DNA of 64,000 nucleotides from the NCBI GenBank assembly GCA_049317265.1, contig JBMOIP010000022.1, positions 1-64,000 of the forward strand. Direction: 5' to 3'. Numbering within the stretch: position 1 is the stretch's first letter; each line of letters opens with the position of its first letter. The notes beneath the pieces were generated by a model. The model ran no database searches, was not told where the DNA came from, and saw only the letters and a program-made list of their open reading frames with translations. The DNA is from CAIVAT01 sp049317265 (GTDB lineage Bacteria; Bacteroidota; Bacteroidia; Bacteroidales; FEN-979). The position numbers and the translations under genes were made by a program. This document shows positions 53,415 to 62,611 of this stretch, piece after piece.

Positions 53415-53422
53415 TATCTTTG
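53415..53422 (+). promoter_or_regulatory. -7 box of the acyl-CoA synthetase promoter
   Basis: TATCTTTG followed by C, an exact TAnnTTTG match. An ATG at 53424 falls inside the promoter, which supports the later start at 53493. Confidence 0.55.
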
Positions 53423-53445
53423 CATGAATAATATTCTCATCGCAT

Positions 53446-53474
53446 CCCCCGCAAGCGATTTCCGGGGGCTTTTT
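53446..53474 (+). terminator. Terminator-like hairpin in the acyl-CoA synthetase leader (possible attenuator)
   Basis: CCCCCG (53446-53451), an 11-base loop, CGGGGG (53463-53468), then CTTTTT. It begins only about 17 bases after the predicted transcription start and ends 19 bases before the ATG at 53493. This is the form of a factor-independent terminator in a 5' leader. Confidence 0.5.
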
Positions 53475-53492
53475 CGTGGTAAAAACCAAATC

Positions 53493-55145
53493 ATGGAAGA
53501 CACACCAAAGTTAACATTCCCCGCTTTCTTTGCAGCTACATTAACCCAATTCGGCGATCGTGATGCAATGGCGCTGGTCGGAAAGAGACCAATCACCTAC
53601 CGCGAGGTCAACAACCGGATTCTGGCAGTGATGGCATTCCTGGAGAAACTTGGTGTCAAGCCGGGCGACAAGGTGGCCATTCTCAGCACAAATCAACCCA
53701 ACTGGGGGATATCCTATTACGCAGTTACCTTTATGGGGGCCGTTGTTGTGCCCCTGCTGCCCGAATTCCTGCCAGTGGAGATCCTGGCTCTGCTCGAACA
53801 TTCAGAAACACGGGTTGTTTTTGCATCCGAGGGATTACTTTCAAAGCTGGTTGGTCTTACGACTGATTACCTGGAGGAGGTTGTTAAAATTGAAGATTTT
53901 TCCGTCGTCAGGTCCTATGAAGGATGGCCCGGATTTGATGCTGCTGCTAAACCTTCTGCCACTTATGATGTGGAGGAGGATGCCCTTGCCGCCATCATCT
54001 ATACTTCAGGAACCACAGGCACCCCGAAAGGTGTCATGTTAACCCATAAAAATATCTGTTTCACCGCCATCAAGGGACACGAAATACAACCAATCCATGA
54101 AACCGACCGGTTTCTCTCCATCCTTCCGCTTTCACATACTTATGAGAACACCCTGGGCCTTATCCTTCCGATGTATCGGGGCGCCAGTGTATATTATCTT
54201 GGAAAACCGCCTACACCGGCCCTTTTACTCCCGGCGCTGCTCGAGGTAAAACCGACGCTCATGCTCACGGTTCCGATGATCATTGAGAAAATTTTCCGGT
54301 CGAAAATTCTCCCGGCATTCACAGAAAAAAAAGCGATCAGCATCCTGTATAAAATTCCGGCCATACGGAAAATCCTGCACCGGATTGCAGGAAAAAAACT
54401 GATGGAAACATTTGGAGGGGAACTGAATTTCTTCGGTGTCGGAGGCGCTAAACTGAATAAAACCGTAGAGCGGTTCCTTATCGAAGCACGTTTCCCTTAC
54501 GCCGTTGGATACGGACTGACTGAGTGTGCCCCGCTGCTTGCCGGGTTCAATCCGCATCATCCTGTGCTGCAGTCGACAGGCCCGGCTTGTATCGGAGTAG
54601 ATCTTAAAATCATGAATGCCGATCCCCGTACCGGTGAAGGGGAAATCTGGGCGAAAGGCCCAAATGTTATGAAAGGCTACTACAAGGAGCCTGCAATTAC
54701 AAAGGAGATCATAACTCCCGATGGCTGGCTGAAAACCGGTGATCTCGGCGCGTTAGACAATACAGGCAACCTCTACATCCGTGGACGGGTTAAAAGCATG
54801 ATCGTAAGGTCAAACGGGGAGAATGTTTACCCCGAAGATATTGAATCGGTCATCAACAACTTTCGCCATGTGGTTGAATCCCTGGTGGTGGAGAAAAAAG
54901 GCAAGCTCATTGCCCTTGTCCATTTTAACCAGGAGGAGATTGAGCAACGCTACCAGTACCTGAAAAACGAGTTTACAAATTATGTCGATGAGAAAACCGA
55001 GGAGCTCCGCATGGAACTTCAGGACTATGTAAATTCCAGGGTTAATAAGTTCTCACAGGTGCAGCTGGTGGTCGCCCAGCCCAATCCATTTCAGAAGACT
55101 GCCACACAGAAGATCAAAAGGTTTATGTATACCGAAAACAAGTGA
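53493..55145 (+). CDS. Long-chain fatty-acid--CoA ligase (AMP-binding)
   Basis: A 550-residue adenylate-forming enzyme. ATP motif IIYTSGTTGTPKGVMLTHKN near 170; YGLTECAPLL near 345; the hinge motif GWLKTGDLGALDNTGNLYIRGRVKSMI near 405; the catalytic C-terminal lysine region TATQKIKRF at the end. It activates fatty acids to acyl-CoA. The start is at 53493, past the leader hairpin; 23 earlier in-frame codons overlap the promoter. Its TGA overlaps the GTG start of the ECF sigma gene by 4 bases. Confidence 0.9.
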   Translation: MEDTPKLTFPAFFAATLTQFGDRDAMALVGKRPITYREVNNRILAVMAFLEKLGVKPGDKVAILSTNQPNWGISYYAVTFMGAVVVPLLPEFLPVEILALLEHSETRVVFASEGLLSKLVGLTTDYLEEVVKIEDFSVVRSYEGWPGFDAAAKPSATYDVEEDALAAIIYTSGTTGTPKGVMLTHKNICFTAIKGHEIQPIHETDRFLSILPLSHTYENTLGLILPMYRGASVYYLGKPPTPALLLPALLEVKPTLMLTVPMIIEKIFRSKILPAFTEKKAISILYKIPAIRKILHRIAGKKLMETFGGELNFFGVGGAKLNKTVERFLIEARFPYAVGYGLTECAPLLAGFNPHHPVLQSTGPACIGVDLKIMNADPRTGEGEIWAKGPNVMKGYYKEPAITKEIITPDGWLKTGDLGALDNTGNLYIRGRVKSMIVRSNGENVYPEDIESVINNFRHVVESLVVEKKGKLIALVHFNQEEIEQRYQYLKNEFTNYVDEKTEELRMELQDYVNSRVNKFSQVQLVVAQPNPFQKTATQKIKRFMYTENK

Positions 55146-55708
55146 CAAATTCAACCTGCCAATTCGACGAACATGCGCTGGAATCCCTCTTCAGGGAACA
55201 CTTTACCGGTCTGTGCCAGTTTGCTGCCGGGTATGTGAAGGATGACGAGGTTGCGCGGGAAATTGTCCAGGACTCTTTTGTTATATTGTGGGAAAAACGG
55301 CAAACCCTCGACCTCTCCAAATCAGTTAAGAGTTATCTCTCAACCGCTGTCCGCAACAAGTGCCTCAATTACCTCAGGGATCATAAAAAATTCAGCAGCG
55401 ACCTGCTGGCGCTTGAAAACTTATCCACCGAAACAGGATATGAACTGGCCGATAAGCTGGTAGAATCGGATATCCTTCACCAGATTGAACACGCAATAAA
55501 CGAACTACCCGAAAAATGCAGGGAGATTTTTCAGTTAAGCCGCATCCGGAATCTCAAATATCAGCAAATTGCCGATCATCTCCAGATATCCGTCAAAACG
55601 GTCGAATCACAGATGTCGAAGGCGTTGCAGCACATGCGGGTGAGGCTGGCCGAATACCTGCCGCTAATTTTAATGGTCGGGATATATTTACAATTATCAT
55701 CAGGGTAA
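55142..55708 (+). CDS. ECF RNA polymerase sigma factor
   Basis: 188 residues, GTG start inside the stop of the acyl-CoA ligase gene (GTGA). Region 2 is FREHFTGLCQFAAGYVKDDEVAREIVQDSFVILWEKR. Region 4 is INELPEKCREIFQLSRIRNLKYQQIADHLQISVKTVESQMSKALQHMR. It belongs to the Bacteroidota sigma-19-like ECF type that works with FecR and an STN TonB receptor, both present downstream. No other in-frame start near the beginning exists, so translation is probably coupled to the ligase. Confidence 0.92.
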   Translation: MTNSTCQFDEHALESLFREHFTGLCQFAAGYVKDDEVAREIVQDSFVILWEKRQTLDLSKSVKSYLSTAVRNKCLNYLRDHKKFSSDLLALENLSTETGYELADKLVESDILHQIEHAINELPEKCREIFQLSRIRNLKYQQIADHLQISVKTVESQMSKALQHMRVRLAEYLPLILMVGIYLQLSSG

Positions 55709-55743
55709 CAACCTCTTTTGGTGTATTATCATTGTAAACCGTT

Positions 55744-56796
55744 ATGGAAACAAACAAGACATATTATACTGATCTGATTTCCAGGTATTTTTTCGGAGAG
55801 GCAACTCCTGGCGAGATCCTGGCACTGGAGGAGTGGGTCAAGGCAGATCCGGCAAATGCCACATTGTTTTCAGAATATCAGAAAACCTGGCAAGCCATTG
55901 AAAAATCAAAGATTGAATCATCCATTCATATTGATCATGAGTGGGATCAGCTTGAATCAAGATTAAAAATCAAGAGTTCTGATTTGAACTATGAACGAAA
56001 TGGCGATTTAAACCCACCATCTGAAATTGTTCATCGTAAGTTCCATCGCCTGTCATTCGCTCTGCGCATTGCTGCGATCTCTCTGCTTCTGCTGCTTCCC
56101 GCTTTTTTCCTATACCGTTATTTTACAAATCCTTCCGATCACCAACTCGCTGCCGGGAATGAAATCATGGAGTGTGTATTGCCCGATGGAACAAGTGTCA
56201 CCCTCAATGCGGGCACAACGCTCACCTATCCCTCCCGGTTTACGGGCTCCATCCGTCAGGTGACGCTGAATGGAGAAGGATGGTTCGAGGTGGCTCACAA
56301 CAAAGCCAAGCCTTTTATCATTGCCTCGGGGAATGTGAGGGTCAGGGTGGTTGGAACCTCCTTCTCCTTTAATACCAAAACCCCGGGCGACAAACAGGTG
56401 ATATATCTCTCCACAGGGATCGTAAAGGTCTATTTCGAAAACCGGCCGGATAAGTCAGCTCTCCTGGTTCCGGGCGAGAAGGCCGAAATCAATGATGCCG
56501 GATCCGATATTCTCAAAACATCCAATAACGATGTGAATTTTATCTCCTGGAAAACAAAACACATTGTATTCAGTAACACGCCCCTCGATGAGGTTGTAAA
56601 GGTGTTGACCAAAGTTTATCGCACACCTGTTACCATACACGATAACAATCTCAGGGATTGCCGGATTACCGCCACCTTTGACCAACAATCGCTGGAGTCG
56701 TTATTACAGGTGCTTAAAGCCACTCTTGACATCCGGATCAGCCAGGCCGGCGGAGGGATTGAACTCTCAGGTAAGGGATGTAACCAGGGCAGGTAG
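55744..56796 (+). CDS. FecR-family anti-sigma factor
   Basis: 350 residues. A cytoplasmic N-terminal sigma-binding region (FGEATPGEILALEEWVKADPAN), one membrane helix (about 101-125, FALRIAAISLLLLLPAFFLY), a FecR beta-domain (GTSVTLNAGTTLTYPSRFTGSIRQVTLNGEGWFEVAH) and a C-terminal DUF4974-type domain (FSNTPLDEVVKVLTKVYRTPVTI). It passes the receptor signal across the inner membrane to the ECF sigma factor. It lies 35 bases after the sigma gene and 7 bases before the receptor gene. Confidence 0.92.
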   Translation: METNKTYYTDLISRYFFGEATPGEILALEEWVKADPANATLFSEYQKTWQAIEKSKIESSIHIDHEWDQLESRLKIKSSDLNYERNGDLNPPSEIVHRKFHRLSFALRIAAISLLLLLPAFFLYRYFTNPSDHQLAAGNEIMECVLPDGTSVTLNAGTTLTYPSRFTGSIRQVTLNGEGWFEVAHNKAKPFIIASGNVRVRVVGTSFSFNTKTPGDKQVIYLSTGIVKVYFENRPDKSALLVPGEKAEINDAGSDILKTSNNDVNFISWKTKHIVFSNTPLDEVVKVLTKVYRTPVTIHDNNLRDCRITATFDQQSLESLLQVLKATLDIRISQAGGGIELSGKGCNQGR

Positions 56797-56803
56797 GGAT
56801 TTT

Positions 56804-59473
56804 ATGAAGAAGAGCGCTTCCTTCATATCGTCCATTGTCGCTTTAATCTGCCTCTGTTTGCATGGTTTGCCGGTTCTTGCACAGGACCTCCAAAAGCGAA
56901 TCACCCTGAAGCTGGACAACAGACCCATTTCGGAAGTGCTTACGGAGATCAGCGCCAGGGCGAAGATCGATTTTGCCTACAATCCACAGTCACTGCCGGT
57001 CGATAAACTCATCACCATTCATGCCAGGCATAAAACCGTTGAAGAAATCCTTCAGGGTGTACTCAGAAACAATGGCATCGACTATTTTAAGGTTGAAAAT
57101 CACCTGGTATTAAAGTCGGGCCCGATAACCTTAAACTCCATTCATACTACAACGGGTGTTGCCGGAAAATTTACACTTAGCGGCTTTCTGCGCGATAAAA
57201 ATACCGGGGAAGCCCTCATTGGCGCTAATGTTTATATCAAGGCGACCACCACCGGCGTTACAACCAATGGCTATGGGTTTTATTCGCTAACCTTAAACAA
57301 AGGGAGTTACCCGATGGTCTTTTCCTATATGGGTTACAGCGAGGTGCAGAAAGATGTGGAACTGGGTGAAAATACCAGGTTGTCGGTGGAGATGGAGGAG
57401 CAGGAACTTCAGATCAGGGAGGTTGAGGTGGTGGCGGCCAACCGCGAATCGGAGATCAGGACAGGGCAGATGAGCGAATTCCACTTTTCGCAGAAAACCT
57501 TGTCACAACTTCCAGGTTTCGGTGGAAACCTTGATGTGATCAGGGCATTGCAGGCTGTTCCGGGCATTCAGACTTTTGGTGACGGATCGTCGCTATATTA
57601 TGTCCGCGGGGGCAACAGCGACCAGAACCTGCTGCTTATCGATGAGGTTCCAGTGTATAATCCATCTCACCTTTTCGGGTTTTTCTCTGCCTTTGCCCCG
57701 GATGCAATTAATGATGTACAGATATACAAGGGTGACTTTCCTGCCAGATTCGGCGGACGTCTCTCGTCTGTCATCGATATCAAGGCAAAAGAGGGCAACA
57801 TGAAGCATTTCGGGTTTTCGGGGAATGTGGGGCCTTATGCCTCCAATTTTACCCTGGAGGGTCCCGTGTTAAAGGAGCGGGCTTCTTTTTTTATCTCCGG
57901 GCGGGTATCAACCCTTAACTGGCTGAACAGTTTGCCAGAGATCAACCGGAGTTTTGATTTTCATTTTTTTGATATCAACGCCAAATTAAATTTCCGGCTG
58001 AACGACAACAACCGCTTGTTCTTTACCTTTTTTACCGGCAGGGATGTCTTCGGCCCTTTTCTGACGGCTGAGGTCAATTCCCTTGGGATCAACTGGGATA
58101 ACCTTGCAGGTACGTTCCGGTGGAACCATGTATTCACCAACAAGCTTTTTTGCAACACCACTATGAATTACAGCCGTTACAACTACTCGCTGAGCCTGCC
58201 TCAGGAGCAAAATGGCTACTGGAACTCCTCCATCTCCAACCTGACCCTGAAAACAGATTTTACCTGGTATCTCAATCCCCGGAACACCATCCGTTCGGGA
58301 GCAGAAGTAACCAACCACCATTCAAATCCCGGAAATGTGACCCTCGAAAACGGTGATTTGCCGGGCAATGTTCCGAAAGTTGCTGAATATCATGCCATGG
58401 AATACGTTTTATATGCCTCGGACGAACAGCGGATCGGGAACCGGTTAACGTTGCGTTATGGCATCAGGCTTCCGCTTTGGCAGGATATCGGTCCCACCGA
58501 TGTCTACTATTTTGATGCTAACCACCAGGTAATCGATACCATTCATTATGAAAGGGGAGAAGTATATTCCTGGTCGATCATGCCGGAACCCAGGGTGAAC
58601 CTCCAATACCTGATCGATGAAAAATCTTCGGCAAAGGCAAGTTACAGCAGGACAACCCAATTCATTCAGCTCCTCTCGAATTCTACAGGTCCCTTCACCT
58701 CCCTTGAGGTCTGGGCTCCGTGCGGGCCAAATATCCGGCCACAGACAGCCGACCAGGTGGCGGTGGGCTATTTCAGGAGTCTGGCCGGTTCGAAATTAAC
58801 TTTTTCGGTGGAGGGTTATTATAAATGGTTTCACAATCATCCTGACTATCGGGACCATGCCAACCTGCTTTTCAATACATTGATAGAAGGGGAGTTGCGC
58901 TTCGGAAAAGCCTGGTCATATGGCATCGAATTCATGCTGCGTAAAACCATTGGAAACCTGACCGGCTGGATTGGTTATACATGGTCCAGGGCCATGATCC
59001 AGACCCCGGGCATCAACAATGGGAATGTTTACCCGGCCAGTTACGACCGGCCTGACGACATTTGCATCAATATCTCCTGGGAGGATAAGAAGCACTGGAT
59101 GCTTGGTGCAAACTGGATCTACCTCACAGGTGGCGCCATCACTACTCCGATGGGATTTTACTATGCCAACGGGACCTCAATTCCAATGTATGGTGATAAA
59201 AACAACGGCCGCCTGCCCGATTACCACCGGCTCGATTTATCGGCTACCTACACCTTCAATAAACCTGGAAACCACTATCGGCACAGTCTTACGTTGACCC
59301 TGTACAATGCCTATGGCCGTCTGAATCCATTTTCGGTTAATTTTAACAAGATGATGAACGACCAGGGAGATTTTGTGGTTCCTTCCAACCTTGACGGATC
59401 GTATAAGGTTGTGCCCACCACCATCTCCGTGGCTGGTATCATTCCATCTATCAACTACCAATTCAAATTCTGA
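56804..59473 (+). CDS. Signalling TonB-dependent receptor (STN domain)
   Basis: 889 residues from the ATG at 56804 (MKKSASFISSIVALICLCLHG signal peptide); an in-frame upstream ATG at 56678 lies inside FecR. An STN domain (about 30-95: ITLKLDNRPISEVLTEISARAKI), a carboxypeptidase-like domain (SGFLRDKNTGEALIGANVYIKAT), a plug (FGGNLDVIRALQAVPGIQTFGDGSSLYYVRGGNSDQ) and a 22-strand-type barrel ending in IPSINYQFKF. The STN domain should touch FecR and switch the sigma factor on when ligand binds. It lacks a SusD partner; instead DUF4249 follows with a 1-base overlap (TGATG). The ligand is unknown. Confidence 0.92.
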   Translation: MKKSASFISSIVALICLCLHGLPVLAQDLQKRITLKLDNRPISEVLTEISARAKIDFAYNPQSLPVDKLITIHARHKTVEEILQGVLRNNGIDYFKVENHLVLKSGPITLNSIHTTTGVAGKFTLSGFLRDKNTGEALIGANVYIKATTTGVTTNGYGFYSLTLNKGSYPMVFSYMGYSEVQKDVELGENTRLSVEMEEQELQIREVEVVAANRESEIRTGQMSEFHFSQKTLSQLPGFGGNLDVIRALQAVPGIQTFGDGSSLYYVRGGNSDQNLLLIDEVPVYNPSHLFGFFSAFAPDAINDVQIYKGDFPARFGGRLSSVIDIKAKEGNMKHFGFSGNVGPYASNFTLEGPVLKERASFFISGRVSTLNWLNSLPEINRSFDFHFFDINAKLNFRLNDNNRLFFTFFTGRDVFGPFLTAEVNSLGINWDNLAGTFRWNHVFTNKLFCNTTMNYSRYNYSLSLPQEQNGYWNSSISNLTLKTDFTWYLNPRNTIRSGAEVTNHHSNPGNVTLENGDLPGNVPKVAEYHAMEYVLYASDEQRIGNRLTLRYGIRLPLWQDIGPTDVYYFDANHQVIDTIHYERGEVYSWSIMPEPRVNLQYLIDEKSSAKASYSRTTQFIQLLSNSTGPFTSLEVWAPCGPNIRPQTADQVAVGYFRSLAGSKLTFSVEGYYKWFHNHPDYRDHANLLFNTLIEGELRFGKAWSYGIEFMLRKTIGNLTGWIGYTWSRAMIQTPGINNGNVYPASYDRPDDICINISWEDKKHWMLGANWIYLTGGAITTPMGFYYANGTSIPMYGDKNNGRLPDYHRLDLSATYTFNKPGNHYRHSLTLTLYNAYGRLNPFSVNFNKMMNDQGDFVVPSNLDGSYKVVPTTISVAGIIPSINYQFKF

Positions 59474-60294
59474 TGCGAAGGTTTTTATATCTCACCGGCC
59501 TTGTCTTTTTTCTGCACGGATGCGTGAAAGAGACCACCTGGCCTGTAACTGGCGAAGTGTCTGGAATCCTGGCAGTTGATGGTGTCATCACGGATGAGGT
59601 GAAACCGCACAAAGTAACACTAACCCATCCCGTGACTGAACTCAACAAATTACCGGAGCCTGTTACCGGAGCAGCGGTACTGCTTAGCAATGAGGATTCC
59701 ACGTGGCAGCTGGTTGAATATCCGCTTAGTTCCGGGGTTTATCAAACGCCTCCCTGGTTTTCTGCCCGGCTTCAGAAAAATTATACCCTGCTGATTTCAA
59801 CCACGGGAAAGGTGTTTACCGCCAAAACCACCATGACCGGAGGCAGCGCATTCAAGGAACTTCGATATTCCCGGAAAGAGGAAAACAACCTCTATTATAT
59901 CGACTGGGTTGCAAATGCATTCAGCACCGAACAGGCAGCCATGTGGGAGTTGCTGATCGACTGGTCGATGGTTCCCGGGTATCAGCAACTCGATTCGTTG
60001 AACAACCATGCAAGACTGTTGTTTTATACCTTGCCCACCCTCGATGTCAGTGAGGTTTTTGCACCCAGGATGCAGTCTGTCTACTTTCCTGCAGGTACCA
60101 TTATTACCGAACGAAGATATTCCCTTACGCCACCACATGCTGAATTTATCCGTGAGATGCTGCTTGAGTCGAACTGGAGCGGCGGATTATTTACAGTTGC
60201 ACCAGCCAATGTCACGACCAACCTGAGCGGTGGGGCAGTAGGCTATTTCGGGGCCTGCGCAGTGACGGAACTTTCTGTAAGTGTCAATCCATGA
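59473..60294 (+). CDS. DUF4249 lipoprotein, partner of the TonB receptor
   Basis: 273 residues with a lipoprotein signal (LVFFLHGC, Cys about 17). The N-terminal Ig-like domain (EVSGILAVDGVITDEVKPHKVTLTHP...VTGAAVLLSNED) and central region are those of DUF4249, which in Bacteroidota sits directly after STN TonB receptors without SusD and probably acts as their surface lipoprotein. The ATG overlaps the receptor TGA by one base. At 273 residues it is shorter than many members of the family, which run longer at the C-terminus. Confidence 0.85.
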   Translation: MRRFLYLTGLVFFLHGCVKETTWPVTGEVSGILAVDGVITDEVKPHKVTLTHPVTELNKLPEPVTGAAVLLSNEDSTWQLVEYPLSSGVYQTPPWFSARLQKNYTLLISTTGKVFTAKTTMTGGSAFKELRYSRKEENNLYYIDWVANAFSTEQAAMWELLIDWSMVPGYQQLDSLNNHARLLFYTLPTLDVSEVFAPRMQSVYFPAGTIITERRYSLTPPHAEFIREMLLESNWSGGLFTVAPANVTTNLSGGAVGYFGACAVTELSVSVNP

Positions 60295-60384
60295 TTTTTT
60301 TTTATTCGGCATAAGGGTATATAAACTTTCGTGTGTATAACCAATAAGAAACCCCAAATATCAACCATTAAAATCTATCCAACC

Positions 60385-61317
60385 ATGAAATCTGCAAACC
60401 TGTTTCGCCTCACAATGCTTGTCTTTGCCATCTTCGGACTCGCTCTGACCGGTTGTAAAAAAGACAAAAACAATGACATTTCAGCCGATTCCTCCTCGCT
60501 TCAGCAACTCGCAGGCGACGAAGAGTCGTTTGAATCATCCATGGATGAGTCGATGAATGAAGTGAATAACATTCTTTCGGGTGGAAACCTGAAGTCGACC
60601 AGCCAGCTTCCATGTAATGCCACCATCGATTCTACGGCTACCATCAACGATACGGTCACCATTTACATTACTTATCATGGTGTTAATTGCAACGGCACAA
60701 GATATCGTTCGGGCAAAGTTGAAATTAAAAAGAAAGCAGGTTCCCATTGGTATGAGCAGGGGGCTACGGTGATTGTAAAGCACATTGATTTTACGATTTC
60801 AAAGATGTCATCCTCAAAATCAGTTACATTGAATGGTGTTAAAGTCTATCAGAATGTGAGTGGCGGCCTCATCTGGCAGCTTGGTCCCGAACTCCCCACC
60901 ATTGTTCACAGAACCTGGGGCATGGTAAACGTCACATTCAATAGTGACGGGAGCACCAAAACCTGGAATATTGCCCGTCAGAAAACCTTATCCGGCACAG
61001 CCCCTTATAACCTGGTGCTAACTTGCGATGGCTTTGGTTCTGCCGACGGTTATGACAATCTCGTTGTATGGGGGATCAACCGCAAGGGCGAGAATTTCTA
61101 CTCACAGATCATCGAGCCGGTTACCCGTTGCCAGGTTTGTGACTGGGACCCTTCAGCAGGGGTAAAGAAGCATTCAATACCTGCTGATTCAAAGAGCGCC
61201 ACCCTCACCTTTGGTTATGACAGGAACAACCAGCCTGTCGGAAATGAGTGTCCTGCCAAATACAAAGTGGACTGGCAAAAAAACAACCATTCAGGAACAG
61301 TTTTCCTCTGGCTATAA
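60385..61317 (+). CDS. Lipoprotein of unknown function
   Basis: 310 residues from the ATG at 60385: signal peptide with lipobox LALTGCKKDKNND; 18 earlier in-frame codons (from 60331) are unlikely. After an acidic segment (about 35-75) the mature part is mostly beta, with three CxxC or spaced Cys pairs (C..C near 83 and 104, CQVC near 248, C near 294). The word VNVTFNSDGSTKTWN resembles repeats seen in other Bacteroidota lipoproteins, but no named domain was recognised. It ends just before a strong bidirectional terminator. Confidence 0.75.
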   Translation: MKSANLFRLTMLVFAIFGLALTGCKKDKNNDISADSSSLQQLAGDEESFESSMDESMNEVNNILSGGNLKSTSQLPCNATIDSTATINDTVTIYITYHGVNCNGTRYRSGKVEIKKKAGSHWYEQGATVIVKHIDFTISKMSSSKSVTLNGVKVYQNVSGGLIWQLGPELPTIVHRTWGMVNVTFNSDGSTKTWNIARQKTLSGTAPYNLVLTCDGFGSADGYDNLVVWGINRKGENFYSQIIEPVTRCQVCDWDPSAGVKKHSIPADSKSATLTFGYDRNNQPVGNECPAKYKVDWQKNNHSGTVFLWL

Positions 61318-61333
61318 CCAACCATTTCCTAAG

Positions 61334-61374
61334 AAAACAAAAGCCGCCCCGGATTCCGGGGCGGCTTTTGTTTT
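61334..61374. terminator. Strong bidirectional intrinsic terminator
   Basis: A 19-bp perfect stem with a 3-base loop (ATT): arms 61334-61352 and 61356-61374. The GC core is GCCGCCCCGG, flanked by A-rich and T-rich ends on both strands. It lies between the convergent lipoprotein and acyl-CoA dehydrogenase genes and serves both. Confidence 0.9.
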
Positions 61375-61390
61375 CTGGTTGAATCAGAGA

Positions 61391-62536
61391 TCAGTCGAAA
61401 CAACCGATATACCTGGAAATGACAGTCCGCTGGATCTCGGAGGTGCCCTCGCCGATCTGGAGGAGGCGCTGATCACGGTAAAAGCGTTCGATATCGTAAT
61501 CCTTCATCAGGCCGTACCCGCCATGCAACTGAACGGCTTCATCGGCGACCTCACGTGCAATTTCTGAGCAATAGAGCTTTGCCATGGCAGCCTCTTTGGC
61601 ATAAGGCTGGTCGTTAGATTTAAGCCATGCACCTTTGTAAAGCAGGTTCCGCGCAAGTTCGATCTTGGTGGCCATATCCGCAAGTTTAAAAGCGTTGACC
61701 TGGAACTGCGCAATGGGTTTGCCAAACTGCTTCCGGCTTTTTGCATAGGTCATGGCCATTTCAAAGGCTCCCTGGGCTAATCCGAGTCCCATGGCCCCGA
61801 TGGCCAGGCGTCCGCTGTCGAGCGTGCCCAACATGATTTTCGACCCTTCGCCACGTTTGCCTAAAATATTCGTAACCGGAACCCTGCAGTCGTCGAAGAA
61901 CAGCTGTGCAGTATCCGAAGCACGCCACATCATCTTGCCATGCATGGGTACCCGCTTAAAACCGGGAGTGTCGGCATCCACCAGGATGGTTGAAAACTCC
62001 TTCCGGCCATTCGCTTCATCAGAAACCACCTGAACAGTTGCCCCTATGTTAATCGGCGAGGCACCGTTGGTGATGAATATCTTGGATCCATTGATAACCC
62101 AGTGGTCTCCGTCAAGCCTGGCGGTGGTTTTAGTGGCCCTGGAGTCACTCCCGGCATCGGGTTCCGTGAGGCCAAAGGCCCAAAGTGCATCACCGGTGGA
62201 GAGCATGGGGAGATATTTCTGTTTTTGTTCTGCCGTTCCGTAGTTCAGAATCGGGCCAATGCCCAGCGATATATGGGCCGCCAGGGTGGCTGCCTGGGAA
62301 CTGTCAACACGCGCAAGTTCCTCCACAGCAATTACATAGGCAAGTGTGTCCATGTCAATTCCGCCGAACTCCTGGGGTGTTCGCAACCCAAAAAATCCCA
62401 GTTCACCCATTCTTTTGGTCAGCTGAATGGAAAATTCAGCTTTTTCATCGAGTTCCTGTGCAACCGGTTTTACCTCCCGCTCGGCATAATCGCGCACCGT
62501 CTTGCGAATCATGTTGTGTTCTTCAGTCAAATACAT
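61391..62536 (-). CDS. Acyl-CoA dehydrogenase
   Basis: 381 residues, full length. The three-domain fold shows FGLTEPDAGSDSRATKTTA (FAD and substrate site, about 125), WVINGSKIFITNGASP, KRGEGSKIMLGTLDSGRLAIGAMGLGLAQGA and RKQFGKPIAQFQVNAFKLADM. The C-terminal QIGEGTSEIQR contains the catalytic Glu of short- and medium-chain enzymes. The substrate is not certain: short-chain or branched acyl-CoA. Its neighbours are two HMG-CoA lyase-family genes on the same strand, which would fit leucine or related acyl-CoA breakdown. Confidence 0.92.
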   Translation of the reverse strand: MYLTEEHNMIRKTVRDYAEREVKPVAQELDEKAEFSIQLTKRMGELGFFGLRTPQEFGGIDMDTLAYVIAVEELARVDSSQAATLAAHISLGIGPILNYGTAEQKQKYLPMLSTGDALWAFGLTEPDAGSDSRATKTTARLDGDHWVINGSKIFITNGASPINIGATVQVVSDEANGRKEFSTILVDADTPGFKRVPMHGKMMWRASDTAQLFFDDCRVPVTNILGKRGEGSKIMLGTLDSGRLAIGAMGLGLAQGAFEMAMTYAKSRKQFGKPIAQFQVNAFKLADMATKIELARNLLYKGAWLKSNDQPYAKEAAMAKLYCSEIAREVADEAVQLHGGYGLMKDYDIERFYRDQRLLQIGEGTSEIQRTVISRYIGCFD

Positions 62537-62554
62537 GGTCTTGCTATTTAAAAT

Positions 62555-62611
62555 TGTTTATAAATTCGTTATTCAAAATTCGTTGTTCAATATTCAATAT
62601 TCAATATTCAT
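62555..62611. repeat. AT-rich 'TTCAATATTCAATATTCA' dispersed repeat
   Basis: TTCGTTATTCAAAATTCGTTGTTCAA followed by TATTCAATATTCAATATTCA. It spans the gap between the dehydrogenase start and the HMG-CoA lyase-like gene and includes that gene's stop codon. It is the reverse-complement relative of the tract at 25430-25465. Confidence 0.55.

Noticed and set aside
56678..56803. Receptor start inside the fecR gene
   Set aside because: The preceding 42 residues translate FecR DNA in another frame; the signal peptide begins at 56804.
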